Positions 1 through 7,909 are shown, numbered from the stretch's first letter. The stretch is DNA of 64,000 nucleotides from Aquimarina sp. MMG016 (GCF_018100805.1 NZ_JAGJEA010000011.1:1-64000); one strand, 5' to 3'. Made by a program: numbers and translations. The notes: a model not told the origin generated them from the sequence alone.

Positions 1-14
1 TAAAAAAAACTGTA

Positions 15-806
15 ATGATATTTTTAAGTCATAATTATAACGACAAACCAATTGTAGAGCCTGTTGCTATAAAATTATCCGAAGTCTTTGGAATGGATAA
101 AGTATTCTATGATAGTTGGTCTATGCAACCTGGAGAAGGAATAATAGACAAAATGAATGAAGGATTGGAAGCATGTGAATACTTCTTTTTCTTTGTTTCA
201 AAAAACAGTTTATCGAGTAATATGGTTAAACTTGAATGGCAAAATGCATTATATAAGGCGACTCAAAATAAAGTGAAGTTAATTCCGGTAAAACTTGATG
301 ATTGCATGATGCCTGCTATTTTAATTCAAACTCTTTACATTGATATCTTTGGTAAAGGTCTTGATTATGGATTGAGGCAAATGATAGATGTAATTAACAA
401 CAAAAACACTTTTAATAGTACTCATCAAACCTACGAAAATGTTAGAGGTTATGTAAAGGAAATAGTACCAAATATAGAGATGGAACTTGAGATTCGTGCA
501 GAAACGTACGTTGAACCTATGTCAAAATATATTATTCTTGTTGAGAACACGGAAACTGAAGTAGAAATCAATGTAACTTCGAAGGAATTATTAAATCCTA
601 CTGGGAAACGTTATATGGAAAATATTGACGTTACAGACGATTTCAAATGCAATGGTTTTTATTATTACGTTTCAAGGGCAACTCTTCCAAACTATCCAAT
701 AAGATTTTCTATTAAAAGCCTTGGTAATACATCCTTGAAATTTGTCGGTGTTTTTAGGTCTGTTGGTGAAAATACTGTTAGATTGATTCCAATTAATAAA
801 TTATAA
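15..806 (+). CDS. TIR-domain protein with C-terminal beta-rich domain
   Basis: The N-terminal part (about residues 1-130) reads as a TIR-like fold. It opens with the strand MIFLSHNYND, has a BB-loop-like stretch around residues 33-42 (DSWSMQPGEG), and carries a helix with Glu74 (KLEWQNAL) at the place of the catalytic Glu of NAD-cleaving TIR domains. Residues about 140-263 are a separate beta-rich region that I do not recognise. Bacterial TIR proteins often act as NADases in antiphage defence or as toxins; activity here is an inference. The ATG at 15 starts right at the first TIR strand, so the protein is probably complete, but the upstream context is outside the window. The gene ends about 10 bp before a cassette-type repeat, so it looks like the cargo of the first cassette. 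There is no signal peptide, so it should be cytoplasmic. Confidence 0.75.
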   Translation: MIFLSHNYNDKPIVEPVAIKLSEVFGMDKVFYDSWSMQPGEGIIDKMNEGLEACEYFFFFVSKNSLSSNMVKLEWQNALYKATQNKVKLIPVKLDDCMMPAILIQTLYIDIFGKGLDYGLRQMIDVINNKNTFNSTHQTYENVRGYVKEIVPNIEMELEIRAETYVEPMSKYIILVENTETEVEINVTSKELLNPTGKRYMENIDVTDDFKCNGFYYYVSRATLPNYPIRFSIKSLGNTSLKFVGVFRSVGENTVRLIPINKL

Positions 807-814
807 AACTACCT

Positions 815-943
815 ACAACACCGTGTATAATTCATTGCTAGTACTTGCCTACTTACGAAAATCCTCGCGGATTTTCTATTCGGTTTGTATTTGCTAAATT
901 AGTTGCTTAAATCACGCAACGAAATCATACACAAACACGTTGT
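815..943 (+). repeat. attC-like intergenic element A
   Basis: The left end has ACAAC then GTGTAT (815-828). The right end has ATACAC then CGTTGT (927-943), so the two ends can pair. Inside are a perfect 8-bp hairpin GAAAATCC/GGATTTTC with a TCGC loop (857-876) and a small GTTGC/GCAAC hairpin (902-920). The layout resembles an integron attC site (paired outer boxes, 129 bp). It separates the TIR gene from the SRPBCC-like gene. The attC identity is an inference. Confidence 0.6.
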
Positions 944-971
944 GCTTCATTTTGACCCATTAACAAAACAA

Positions 972-1499
972 ATGTCATCGAAAATTGAAAAAATAGATAT
1001 CAATTACAAAGGAAAAAAAGTCAATGGAAGAAAATTGACAGTTTCTTCTGAACTTAATATTGATATTGATAATGCTTGGAACGAAGTACAAAAAAGTTCA
1101 TTATTGGAATTTATCTGTAAAGGTAAAATAAAGTTCAAGCCTGTAAATTCGAATTTACCAAAACACTGGAAAACTGATATGGAAGTACAAGTCAAATTGC
1201 TCGTTTATGGCTTTATTCCATTTGGTGGTATTCACACTCTAAAATTGGTTGATATCATGCCAGAAAAATATACAGTCTTATCAAATGAAAAAAATTCTAT
1301 CGTTAAGGTTTGGAATCATAGAATTGAAATGGTGAAGCTAAATGAGAATCTAATAAAATACACTGATGAAATTGAATTATATGCTGGATTCTTAACTAGT
1401 TTTGTGGTAAAATGGGCCGAATCATTTTACAAATACCGACAAAGAAGATGGAATATAGTTGCGGAAAAAATAAAAACGAAAGCACAACAAAGTGTATGA
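972..1499 (+). CDS. SRPBCC-like (START/polyketide cyclase fold) protein
   Basis: A 175-residue cytoplasmic protein with no signal peptide. The C-terminal part (IEMVKLNENLIKYTDEIE, then a long helix ending KYRQRRWN) resembles SRPBCC-fold proteins, in which a curved sheet closes over a C-terminal helix. No ligand can be named. A TTG at 903 opens the frame earlier, but that stretch lies inside repeat A, so I start at the ATG at 972. The stop codon lies inside repeat B, as is common for integron cassette genes. The segment's first bases (GTTGTGCTTCATTTTG, 939-954) mirror its last bases (AAAACGAAAGCACAAC, 1473-1488), so gene and flanks look like one cassette. Confidence 0.5.
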   Translation: MSSKIEKIDINYKGKKVNGRKLTVSSELNIDIDNAWNEVQKSSLLEFICKGKIKFKPVNSNLPKHWKTDMEVQVKLLVYGFIPFGGIHTLKLVDIMPEKYTVLSNEKNSIVKVWNHRIEMVKLNENLIKYTDEIELYAGFLTSFVVKWAESFYKYRQRRWNIVAEKIKTKAQQSV

Positions 1500-1612
1500 A
1501 TTAATTGCGGCGGAATTTCCATATCGGAAATTCACACGCATTAATTATCTTTAGCAACGGCGGAAAGTACCTGCGTACTTTCTCGCAACTAATCATACAC
1601 AAACCGTTACCT
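1484..1612 (+). repeat. attC-like intergenic element B
   Basis: The left boxes are ACAAC (1484-1488) and GTGTAT (1492-1497). The right boxes are ATACAC (1595-1600) and GTTAC (1606-1610). Two internal perfect 8-bp hairpins are present: GAATTTCC/GGAAATTC (1513-1533) and GAAAGTAC/GTACTTTC (1563-1582). Length and layout match element A although the inner sequence differs, so structure is kept more than sequence, as in attC sites. Confidence 0.6.
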
Positions 1613-1707
1613 GTAATTTAGCACATTAGAATCCGATTAGTTTCTTAAGCTAATGGGCAGTTTTGAAGATTTTAAGAATAAAATTAAAGTCAGCAAAAGT
1701 TAGAAAT

Positions 1708-2175
1708 ATGAATGAAGACTTCATAAGTGGATATTTAGATTGTATATCAAGAGTTAAAAGTATTTATACCCCATTCTTAGGCGGACATAATTGTTTTTTT
1801 GGAGTTAATCGAAATGAAGGAAACGGTCTTCGAGAAGATTTAGTCGATTACTTGAATTCAAATTCTGAGCGTTACACAAAAGAGGAAATAAAAAATAAAA
1901 TTGAATTGATTGAAATAAAAAATTGGTCAATAGAATTTATTCCAACAATAGAAAAATGGACATGTGATAAGCTAATAGAAAAAGAAAATGGAAATAATGG
2001 AGATAGTTTATCAGAGTATTTGGTGATGTTATTAACAGAATTCTTACCTGATGATAGAAAACTCTATAAAATGAATCTTGAGATAAACTTGCCTTGGGGA
2101 GACAGCACTGAAGAAAATTTTCTTTTTGAAACCAAAAATAAGTTTTATATCCTGCATTTCGGTGAAAGTTCATAA
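1708..2175 (+). CDS. Conserved-looking cytoplasmic protein of unknown function
   Basis: A 155-residue protein, Glu/Asn/Lys rich, with no signal peptide or membrane segment; I do not recognise the family. The start is uncertain. A TTG at 1663 extends the frame, while an ATG at 1653 opens another frame (MGSFEDFKNKIKVSK) that stops at 1701. Removing one A from the run at 1695-1698 would join the two frames, which suggests either a frameshift in the N-terminal coding region or simply a start at the ATG at 1708. The gene fills a segment whose ends mirror each other perfectly over 8 bases (GTTACCTG at 1606, CAGGTAAC at 2184). Small single-gene cargo like this is typical of cassettes; immunity-type proteins are one possibility that I cannot support further. 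Confidence 0.55.
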   Translation: MNEDFISGYLDCISRVKSIYTPFLGGHNCFFGVNRNEGNGLREDLVDYLNSNSERYTKEEIKNKIELIEIKNWSIEFIPTIEKWTCDKLIEKENGNNGDSLSEYLVMLLTEFLPDDRKLYKMNLEINLPWGDSTEENFLFETKNKFYILHFGESS

Positions 2176-2182
2176 GACAAAA

Positions 2183-2355
2183 GCAGGTAACAATATTTAA
2201 AAAAACATAGGGCTTTTGGTCTTAATAGAAAGGTTCATGTTTGTTTGAAAAGTCGACAAATATAAAATTTGGCGTTTTCAAAAAATGATAAAAGTAAAAT
2301 ATTTATATTTGGCTTAGTACCAACCCAAAACGTATCGCTTATCACCTGTCCTACA
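2183..2355 (+). repeat. attC-like intergenic element C (second sequence type)
   Basis: It starts with GCAGGTAAC, the mirror of the 5' end of the preceding segment. An imperfect hairpin (2247-2279) pairs GAAAA..CGACAAAT with ATTTGGCG..TTTTC. The inner part resembles element J near 10,200-10,290 (both have a GACAAAT...ATTTGGC core followed by AT-rich DNA and a second GGCT). The right end is degenerate: I see no clear ATACACAAACC box. Confidence 0.4.
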
Positions 2356-2394
2356 TTTCTTATACGAGACTTTGTCTGTCATTAAAAAACAATT

Positions 2395-4053
2395 ATGATT
2401 AAAGTATTTTTTTTAAAGAAATCATTAGTATTCACACTACTCCTATATAGTTGTACATTAGTATTAGCACAGTCTACAAATTATACAACATCTACAGATA
2501 TTATCGCAAACCCCGAGAGAGGTTTACAAAAATATTCTATTACATCTAGTGACTATGCTACAACTACAGATTACAACAACCTTTCTGTTGCTACATTAAA
2601 TAATTGGAAGACAAGTACAGATAAAGTAACTGTGGTATATCGTTATTTTCTTTTGGATGCATTCCTGAATTCAGATATTAACGCAACTTTTTTAGAAAAT
2701 ATTCAAGGTGATTTCGATAATGTTAGAAATGCGGGTCTTAAAATCATTGTGAGATTTTCTTATTCTAATTCCCAAGGAACTACAGCACAACAACCAACCA
2801 AATCTCAAATATTAACACATATTTCTCAGCTTTCTCCAATATTAAATACAAATAAAGATGTTATTTTTTCTGTTCAAGCCGGCTTTATTGGTACTTGGGG
2901 AGAATGGTATTATACAAACTCTACAGAATTTGGTACCGATGGCAATATCTCCGAAATTCAATGGGCTAATCGCAAAGAAATAATAGACGCTATGTTAGCT
3001 GCTATACCTATAGAAATTCCTATTCAAGTCAGATATGCTGGAATTAAAACTAAAATGTATAGCACGACACAACTAACTGAGCAAACAGCTTATCAAAATA
3101 CACCCAATGCTAGGATTGGTTTTTATAACGATGCCTTTCTTAATGATTATGGTGATCAAGGGACTTATTCGGTATCCTCGCAATGTGAAAATCCGGTTGG
3201 AGCAATTGATTACTCCTATATTGCTAACGAAACCAAATATTTACCAATGACCGGAGAAACTAATGGACTAAATACTTGTGATAATGGGTTTAGAACTAGT
3301 GGCGCTAATGCGCTGAATGAATTGAATTTAACCAATTGGACAACTATAAATAGAGATTACTACACTCCCTTTTGGACTCAGGTAATTAATTCAGGCCACT
3401 ATAATGATATTGTAAAAAATATTGGATACAGATTTGTTTTAAATTCATCCACAATAACAACAAACACTAGTGATTTTGACTTAACTATAGATTTATCAAA
3501 TGTTGGTTATGCAAGACATTTTAAAGAAAGAAATGTATATTTAATTTTGAAGAACACCATAACTGATGAAATTACAACGGCATTAATCGATACTGATATT
3601 AGAACATGGGAATCTTCTGTTTCAATTACTCAAAATTTTAATTTAGGACTAACAGGAACATTTCAATTGTATCTTTGGTTACCAGATAAAGAAACTAATT
3701 TAGCAATGAATCCCGATTATAGTATTCAATTTGCAAATACGAATATATGGGAAACTGAAACAGGGTATAATAGTTTATTACAAACCATAACTCTAGATAG
3801 CACACTCAGTGTAGATGACATTTTAAACAACAATCACTTCTCTATTTATCCAAATCCATCATCAGACTTTATTACATTGAAGTTAAAAGAATCCAAAGAA
3901 GTAAGAATTCAAATTTTTGATATATATGGACAATTAATTGAAGAGGTTTCTATTTTTGATGATTACACATTAGATGTTTCTAATTTAGAAAATGGAGTAT
4001 ATTTTATAAGATTTAAAAATAAATTATTTGCCCATAAATTTATAAAACAGTAA
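2395..4053 (+). CDS. Secreted DUF4874/DUF4832 protein with T9SS sorting domain
   Basis: 552 residues. A signal peptide (cleavage likely after VLAQ, near residue 26) is followed by a DUF4874-like domain starting at NPERGLQ and a DUF4832-like domain. The pair is common in surface proteins and resembles glycoside-hydrolase-type TIM barrels (conserved GTWGEWYY near residue 165). The last ~80 residues (IYPNPSSDFITLKL to the C-terminus) are a type A C-terminal sorting domain, the tag for export and surface attachment through T9SS. Expected location is the cell surface or outside. The enzyme function is unproven. The gene lies between elements C and D, but its segment ends do not mirror each other, so it may not be a simple cassette. 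Confidence 0.75.
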   Translation: MIKVFFLKKSLVFTLLLYSCTLVLAQSTNYTTSTDIIANPERGLQKYSITSSDYATTTDYNNLSVATLNNWKTSTDKVTVVYRYFLLDAFLNSDINATFLENIQGDFDNVRNAGLKIIVRFSYSNSQGTTAQQPTKSQILTHISQLSPILNTNKDVIFSVQAGFIGTWGEWYYTNSTEFGTDGNISEIQWANRKEIIDAMLAAIPIEIPIQVRYAGIKTKMYSTTQLTEQTAYQNTPNARIGFYNDAFLNDYGDQGTYSVSSQCENPVGAIDYSYIANETKYLPMTGETNGLNTCDNGFRTSGANALNELNLTNWTTINRDYYTPFWTQVINSGHYNDIVKNIGYRFVLNSSTITTNTSDFDLTIDLSNVGYARHFKERNVYLILKNTITDEITTALIDTDIRTWESSVSITQNFNLGLTGTFQLYLWLPDKETNLAMNPDYSIQFANTNIWETETGYNSLLQTITLDSTLSVDDILNNNHFSIYPNPSSDFITLKLKESKEVRIQIFDIYGQLIEEVSIFDDYTLDVSNLENGVYFIRFKNKLFAHKFIKQ

Positions 4054-4070
4054 AGTACAGAAAATGAACA

Positions 4071-4151
4071 CACAACAAAAGTTATAATTAATATGGGTTT
4101 ATGTACTTAACCGAAAGTTCACTACTTTTAATTCCCGTACTAACCATAGCC
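4071..4151 (+). repeat. attC-like intergenic element D
   Basis: It begins ACACAACAAAAGTTATAATT and contains CCCGTACTAACCATA (4136-4150). The latter recurs exactly in element I (9508-9522), which shows the two elements share ancestry. The right end runs into the hairpin that follows the AraC gene. Confidence 0.45.
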
Positions 4152-4152
4152 T

Positions 4153-4193
4153 AAATGATGTACAACTGGAGAAAAGTTGTATGCTAATCATTT
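4153..4193 (-). terminator. Imperfect hairpin at 3' end of araC-type gene
   Basis: AAATGAT..TACAACT (4153-4167) pairs with AGTTGTA..ATCATTT (4175-4193), with a 4-base bulge. It overlaps the stop codon of the minus-strand AraC-family gene. It could terminate transcription or be the remains of a cassette recombination site; it lacks a long T run. Confidence 0.4.
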
Positions 4194-5048
4194 TTCTAGT
4201 TTAGCGAATCCTACTGTTTTTCTATACGTATCTGGAGAAACACCTACTTTCTTCTTGAAAAATCTACTAAAATAAAACTCGTCATCATAACCCAGACTAG
4301 CAGCAATTTGTTTCAAAGGTTTTGAAGTTAAGTAAAGTTCACGCTTGGCCTCCATAACAATTCTATTTGAAATTAATGTACTTGGTGTTTGATTCAAATA
4401 TTTTTTTACGATTCCTGCTAGCGTTTTAGGACTAATACACAAAACATCTGCATATTCCCTGGGAGAATGTAACTCATAATAATTACTCTCAATAGCATCT
4501 ACTAAATTTTGCAAAATCTCTGATTGACTATCAGAAAACCTTGGTACAACATTGTCATCAAATTGTTTTTTTTGTCTTACTGCTTCTATTAGGAATACCT
4601 TTAGGAAAGCTACAAGAACTTCATGTTGAGCGATAGAGTCTCTATCCATCTCTTTTGAAATTTGATCTATTAAATTAAAAAACAGGGATTCTTCAGAAAG
4701 CTGAAAATGTGGTAGTCCTTGAAAATTGTTAAAAAGAATACCTTCCGTTTCAATTTCATTCTGATGTCGATACGTACAAAAAAAATCAGGATGAAAGTTC
4801 AATAACCATCCCGAACAAGATCTTTCTGAAGTAATCATAAAAGGCTGGTAAGGTGACAAGCAAATCATTTGATTCCCTTTTAATTCATAAGTAGACAAAT
4901 CTGCATTTAACTTATAATTACTGCCATTTAATAGAATGATAGAATAATAATTCTTTCGTTGCAAATGATCAAACTGACTGAGATTTTCAAAATACTCTAA
5001 TCTAAACGCGAGTTCACCATTATGTTTATCAATAATAATTTGAGCCAC
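4188..5048 (-). CDS. AraC-family transcriptional regulator
   Basis: 286 residues. The N-terminal half is a cupin-like sensing region (FRLEYFENLSQFDHLQRKNY, then CLSPYQPF). The C-terminal ~100 residues hold the AraC double helix-turn-helix, ending with the typical LKQIAASLGYDDEFYFSRFF and GVSPDTYR motifs. The start is a GTG at 5048. It lies 80 bp downstream of the ABM-domain gene on the same strand, separated by a strong hairpin, so it may be partly uncoupled from it. These two are the only minus-strand genes in the repeat-rich first 17 kb. A regulatory role for the neighbouring oxidoreductase-like gene is an inference from position. Confidence 0.85.
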   Translation of the reverse strand: MAQIIIDKHNGELAFRLEYFENLSQFDHLQRKNYYSIILLNGSNYKLNADLSTYELKGNQMICLSPYQPFMITSERSCSGWLLNFHPDFFCTYRHQNEIETEGILFNNFQGLPHFQLSEESLFFNLIDQISKEMDRDSIAQHEVLVAFLKVFLIEAVRQKKQFDDNVVPRFSDSQSEILQNLVDAIESNYYELHSPREYADVLCISPKTLAGIVKKYLNQTPSTLISNRIVMEAKRELYLTSKPLKQIAASLGYDDEFYFSRFFKKKVGVSPDTYRKTVGFAKLEK

Positions 5049-5088
5049 AGGAATCTGTTTTTTCTTTTTAAAATCATTTATATAAAAA

Positions 5089-5117
5089 AGAAAGGAGTGT
5101 TTGCTACACTCCTTTCT
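5089..5117 (-). terminator. Intrinsic terminator after ABM gene
   Basis: Perfect 12-bp inverted repeat AGAAAGGAGTGT/ACACTCCTTTCT with a 5-nt loop, followed on the minus strand by a T run (the A run at 5084-5089). It sits between the ABM gene stop and the AraC gene start. Confidence 0.8.
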
Positions 5118-5128
5118 AAATATAACAA

Positions 5129-5848
5129 TTATTTGGAAGCTAAAATATCTATTTTTTGGATTGCTGATGATTCAAAACCTTCTAAAATAACAGGAGCGTT
5201 TTCCATAAGTGCTGCTGCTACTTTACCAGTTAGATGGGCATCTCTACCTGAATCTTCTACAAAAGTATCAAAAATCGCATATGTATTAGTATCTATTTTA
5301 ATAGCGTACCAAGATAAAGTCTTTGGTTCGTCACCAACTAATTGCTTGCCTACATTTAAGAAATTTTCTACATCTATTGTCTTAGCTTCCTTCGCTTTCA
5401 TAACAACCAACAAACCTTTGTTTTGTTTACCAGCTTTATGATTAGAAGCTAACACATGTACTGCTTGAATGCTTGTCTTTGGGTTGAAATCTTCTAACAA
5501 ATGGTTTGCATTAGCCAGTAAAGCTTTAGCAACTTCTCCTGTTAAATGTGCTTGCCTACCTTCTTCTACTTCAAAAGTATCATAGATTCCAAAAGTACTA
5601 TTGTCAATCTGAAAGGCAAACCAAGATACAGTTTGAGGTTCTTGATTCACTAGATCTAATCCTCCAAGCAAGAAGTTTTTTACGTCTTGTTCTTTTCCTG
5701 GTTTTGCTTTCATTGTTACTAATAATCCGATAGTTTCTTTTTTTGTGTCTTGCATAATGTTTGTGTTTTTAGAATTTGAAAATGTTTGAATTGTAAAACC
5801 CAGAGATAGAACTAGGAGTGTTAATTTTAATGGAATTTTAGTTTTCAT
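5129..5848 (-). CDS. Secreted protein with two ABM (monooxygenase-like) domains
   Basis: 239 residues. An N-terminal signal sequence (KLTLLVLSLGFTIQTFS) is followed by two copies of an antibiotic-biosynthesis-monooxygenase-like domain: GLLVTMKAKPGKEQDV to VHVLASN, and GLLVVMKAKEAKTIDV to IDILASK. Both repeats keep the pattern WFAF/WYAI, IYDTF/IFDTF and AHLTG. ABM domains form ferredoxin-like dimers, so the tandem copy may fold as an internal pseudo-dimer. Known members cover quinol monooxygenases and heme-degrading enzymes; no substrate can be read here. The product should be periplasmic. It is the first gene of a minus-strand pair with the AraC regulator. Confidence 0.75.
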   Translation of the reverse strand: MKTKIPLKLTLLVLSLGFTIQTFSNSKNTNIMQDTKKETIGLLVTMKAKPGKEQDVKNFLLGGLDLVNQEPQTVSWFAFQIDNSTFGIYDTFEVEEGRQAHLTGEVAKALLANANHLLEDFNPKTSIQAVHVLASNHKAGKQNKGLLVVMKAKEAKTIDVENFLNVGKQLVGDEPKTLSWYAIKIDTNTYAIFDTFVEDSGRDAHLTGKVAAALMENAPVILEGFESSAIQKIDILASK

Positions 5849-5964
5849 CTTTTCTTTTGTTTTTTTTACACTGCAAATTTGAGAAGGAATGAGAACCTAT
5901 GGAATGGATATCTATTACTATAGCATGGACAATTTTCAAAAAGATAATGCTGAAGAATGCAGTA

Positions 5965-6098
5965 TGCACATAACAATGTATATGGTTAATAGCTTCTTCT
6001 ACGTGGACTCTGAAAATCCTATGAATTTTCTTCTGGTTTGTTTTCTTTTACTAACTTAGTTATAGCCTACGCAGCTAACAACACACAAACACATTACC
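5965..6098 (+). repeat. attC-like intergenic element E
   Basis: Left end ATAACAATGTATATGG, right end ACACACAAACACATTACC (6081-6098). Inside is GAAAAT..ATTTTC (6012-6030), a degenerate version of the hairpin in element A. It separates the minus-strand ABM gene from the Coa1-like gene. Confidence 0.5.
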
Positions 6099-6117
6099 AG
6101 TAATTGAAAAAAGCTAT

Positions 6118-6567
6118 ATGAATAATGAAATAATTGAGAAAAAAAGTTGGTGGAATCGGAATTGGAAATGGTTTTTACCACTTATAACTTTCACTTCAAT
6201 TTCTGTGGTTTTGTTTTTTTCTTCTGGGATGGGAGGACATATGACTGATTTTGTTCAAGCATACTCAGATACTGAACTTTATGAAAATGCACTAGAAAAA
6301 GCGCAACAGAATAAAAAAGTAACTGATCTTTTGGGTGAATTAGAACCAATAAACAAATTAGCAATCTTAGAAGGTGAAGTTCGATATTCTGATGATCATA
6401 AATCAGTTGATTCATCTATTCGTGTTAAAGGGAGTAAAAGAAAAGCTTCTATAGATATTTCTGCTGACAGAATAAACGGAAAGTGGAATTATAGAAAAAT
6501 CAATATCCGAATTAAAAAGCCTATTGAGGAAAAACAAACGATTGAAATAATTAATCAATCAGAATAA
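6118..6567 (+). CDS. Coa1-family (cytochrome c oxidase assembly factor-like) membrane protein
   Basis: 149 residues with a short basic/aromatic start (KKSWWNRNWKWFLP), one transmembrane helix (about 19-37), then a small soluble domain with a KVTDLLGELEPI helix and a beta segment (VDSSIRVKGSKRKASIDI). Bacterial proteins of this layout are grouped with the mitochondrial Coa1/Tim21-like assembly factors. A direct role in oxidase assembly is not shown for such proteins. The start ATG follows element E by about 20 bp. The 5' end of its segment (CATTACCAGTAATTG) has no mirror at the 3' end, so the downstream part of this cassette seems lost. Confidence 0.6.
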   Translation: MNNEIIEKKSWWNRNWKWFLPLITFTSISVVLFFSSGMGGHMTDFVQAYSDTELYENALEKAQQNKKVTDLLGELEPINKLAILEGEVRYSDDHKSVDSSIRVKGSKRKASIDISADRINGKWNYRKINIRIKKPIEEKQTIEIINQSE

Positions 6568-6603
6568 ACAATGCCTGCAAAAATAAAAGTTAGCAACCAA
6601 TGC

Positions 6604-6667
6604 GTTGTAAAATCGAAACGAAAGGTAACATTTCGCCCTGTTACAACACATATATTCACTGTTGTGC
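6604..6667 (+). repeat. Mini-cassette: attC-like site without a gene (element F)
   Basis: GTTGTAA (6604-6610) is mirrored exactly by TTACAAC (6641-6647), and ACAACA (6643-6648) is mirrored by TGTTGT (6660-6665). The unit from one GTTG box to the next is 57 bp and has no room for a gene. It could be an empty cassette or the scar of a deletion. Confidence 0.4.
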
Positions 6668-6689
6668 GTCATATTCGAACCAAAAACTG

Positions 6690-7766
6690 ATGATAAAAAC
6701 TAAACTGACCATTGCCATAATTCTGGCGCTTATTTTAAACTCTTGTAATGGACAAAAAAATGAGATTGATATACAAAACCACGTAAACTCAGAAAAAAAA
6801 TTAAACGAGAATAAGCCAAAAGTCAACTACAATGAATACTCTTTATTCCATTCAGATTTTAAAAGTCAGATTAGTCAAGTCGTAAGAACCATTTTTCAAG
6901 ACAGTAAAGGGAATTTATGGTTTGGAACCCAAAACGGAGCATTTAAACTTAACGGAAATACATTAATCCACATTGATAGTATCGTTAGTGAATCTGGAAA
7001 AGATGTAACAATAAAAGAAATCACAGAAGGTAAGGATGGAAAAATATGGTTAGGACATACTGATGGTGTGAGTAGTATTGACGGAGAAATTGTAAATAAT
7101 TATTCTAAATCAGATGGACTAATTAGCAATGATGTTTGGTCTATTAATGCTGATAAGCATGGAAAAATATGGATTGGAACCATTAATGGTGTATGTGTTT
7201 ATGATGGTCAGGAGTTCACGAACTTTAGTCTTCCGGAAGGAAAAATCGACACAACTGTAGGGGTTTCAAGTACAAGAATGGTTCACAATATATTTGAAGA
7301 CAGTAAAGGTACATTGTGGTTTAGTTCAAATGCAGGTCTATTTTCATACCCTAATGACACTCTCATAAATGTTTCGAAAAAACTAGGAATCCAAACAAAT
7401 TTTATCAATCAAGTATTTGAAGACCAAAATGATCAATTATGGGTATCAACGAAAGTCGGGTTATATAGTTTAAAAAACAGTACAGCCCATAATATTACAA
7501 AAGGAAAAATTGAGAAAGGCAAAGGAATTGGAAGTATAGCAGAAGATAAAGACGGTAACATATGGTTTGTATCTAATCAACATTTCTTGTTTAAATACAA
7601 CAAAGAGAAGTTAACTGAAATTAAAAAAACCGAAAACAATAAACGACCAGTAATTTTTGAAATATTTAGGGATAAAGACAATAGACTTTGGTTTGTTGGT
7701 TTTGGAGGTGCTTTTCGAATGGAAAACGAAAAATTCATTAATATCACAAAAAATGGGCCTTGGTAA
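6690..7766 (+). CDS. Lipoprotein, single seven-bladed propeller (two-component regulator propeller type)
   Basis: 358 residues from the ATG at 6690. An upstream in-frame ATG at 6600 would place coding sequence in repeat F and bury the lipoprotein signal, so I reject it. The signal ends in the lipobox LNSC. Seven repeats of the form D-x-x-G-x-L/I-W-x-G/S-x-x-G-A/V follow, for example GNLWFGTQNGAF, GKIWLGHTDGV, GKIWIGTINGV and GTLWFSSNAGL, each about 40-45 residues apart, enough for one closed propeller. In hybrid two-component systems this domain senses carbohydrates outside the cytoplasm, but no kinase is attached here. It fills a complete cassette (ends at 6661 and 7786 mirror each other). 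Confidence 0.75.
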   Translation: MIKTKLTIAIILALILNSCNGQKNEIDIQNHVNSEKKLNENKPKVNYNEYSLFHSDFKSQISQVVRTIFQDSKGNLWFGTQNGAFKLNGNTLIHIDSIVSESGKDVTIKEITEGKDGKIWLGHTDGVSSIDGEIVNNYSKSDGLISNDVWSINADKHGKIWIGTINGVCVYDGQEFTNFSLPEGKIDTTVGVSSTRMVHNIFEDSKGTLWFSSNAGLFSYPNDTLINVSKKLGIQTNFINQVFEDQNDQLWVSTKVGLYSLKNSTAHNITKGKIEKGKGIGSIAEDKDGNIWFVSNQHFLFKYNKEKLTEIKKTENNKRPVIFEIFRDKDNRLWFVGFGGAFRMENEKFINITKNGPW

Positions 7767-7772
7767 AAATAC

Positions 7773-7897
7773 GAATGCACGACAACGTATATAAAACCTT
7801 TGTAAAACATTAAACAACTCATCAATAAAAAACAACAATTCAGAATTTTAAGCTTTCTAAACCAAAACTATAATCTGAATTTTGAACCGTTAAACTG
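7773..7897 (+). repeat. attC-like element G, degenerate right end
   Basis: GAATGCACGACAAC (7773-7786) mirrors the start of the preceding cassette and is followed by GTATATAAAACC, the usual left-side motif. The right boundary is probably GAACCGTTAAACTG (7884-7897), which has the CCGTTA box but lacks the ATACACAAA part. The DNA between is AT-rich without a gene. Confidence 0.4.
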
Positions 7898-7909
7898 AAT
7901 TAAAAATAA

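Noticed and set aside
4153-5974. AraC plus ABM pair as one clear cassette
   Set aside because: The ends (AGTTGTATGC near 4175 and GCACATAACAATG near 5967) mirror each other only weakly and both genes are on the opposite strand, so I do not count it among the supported cassettes.
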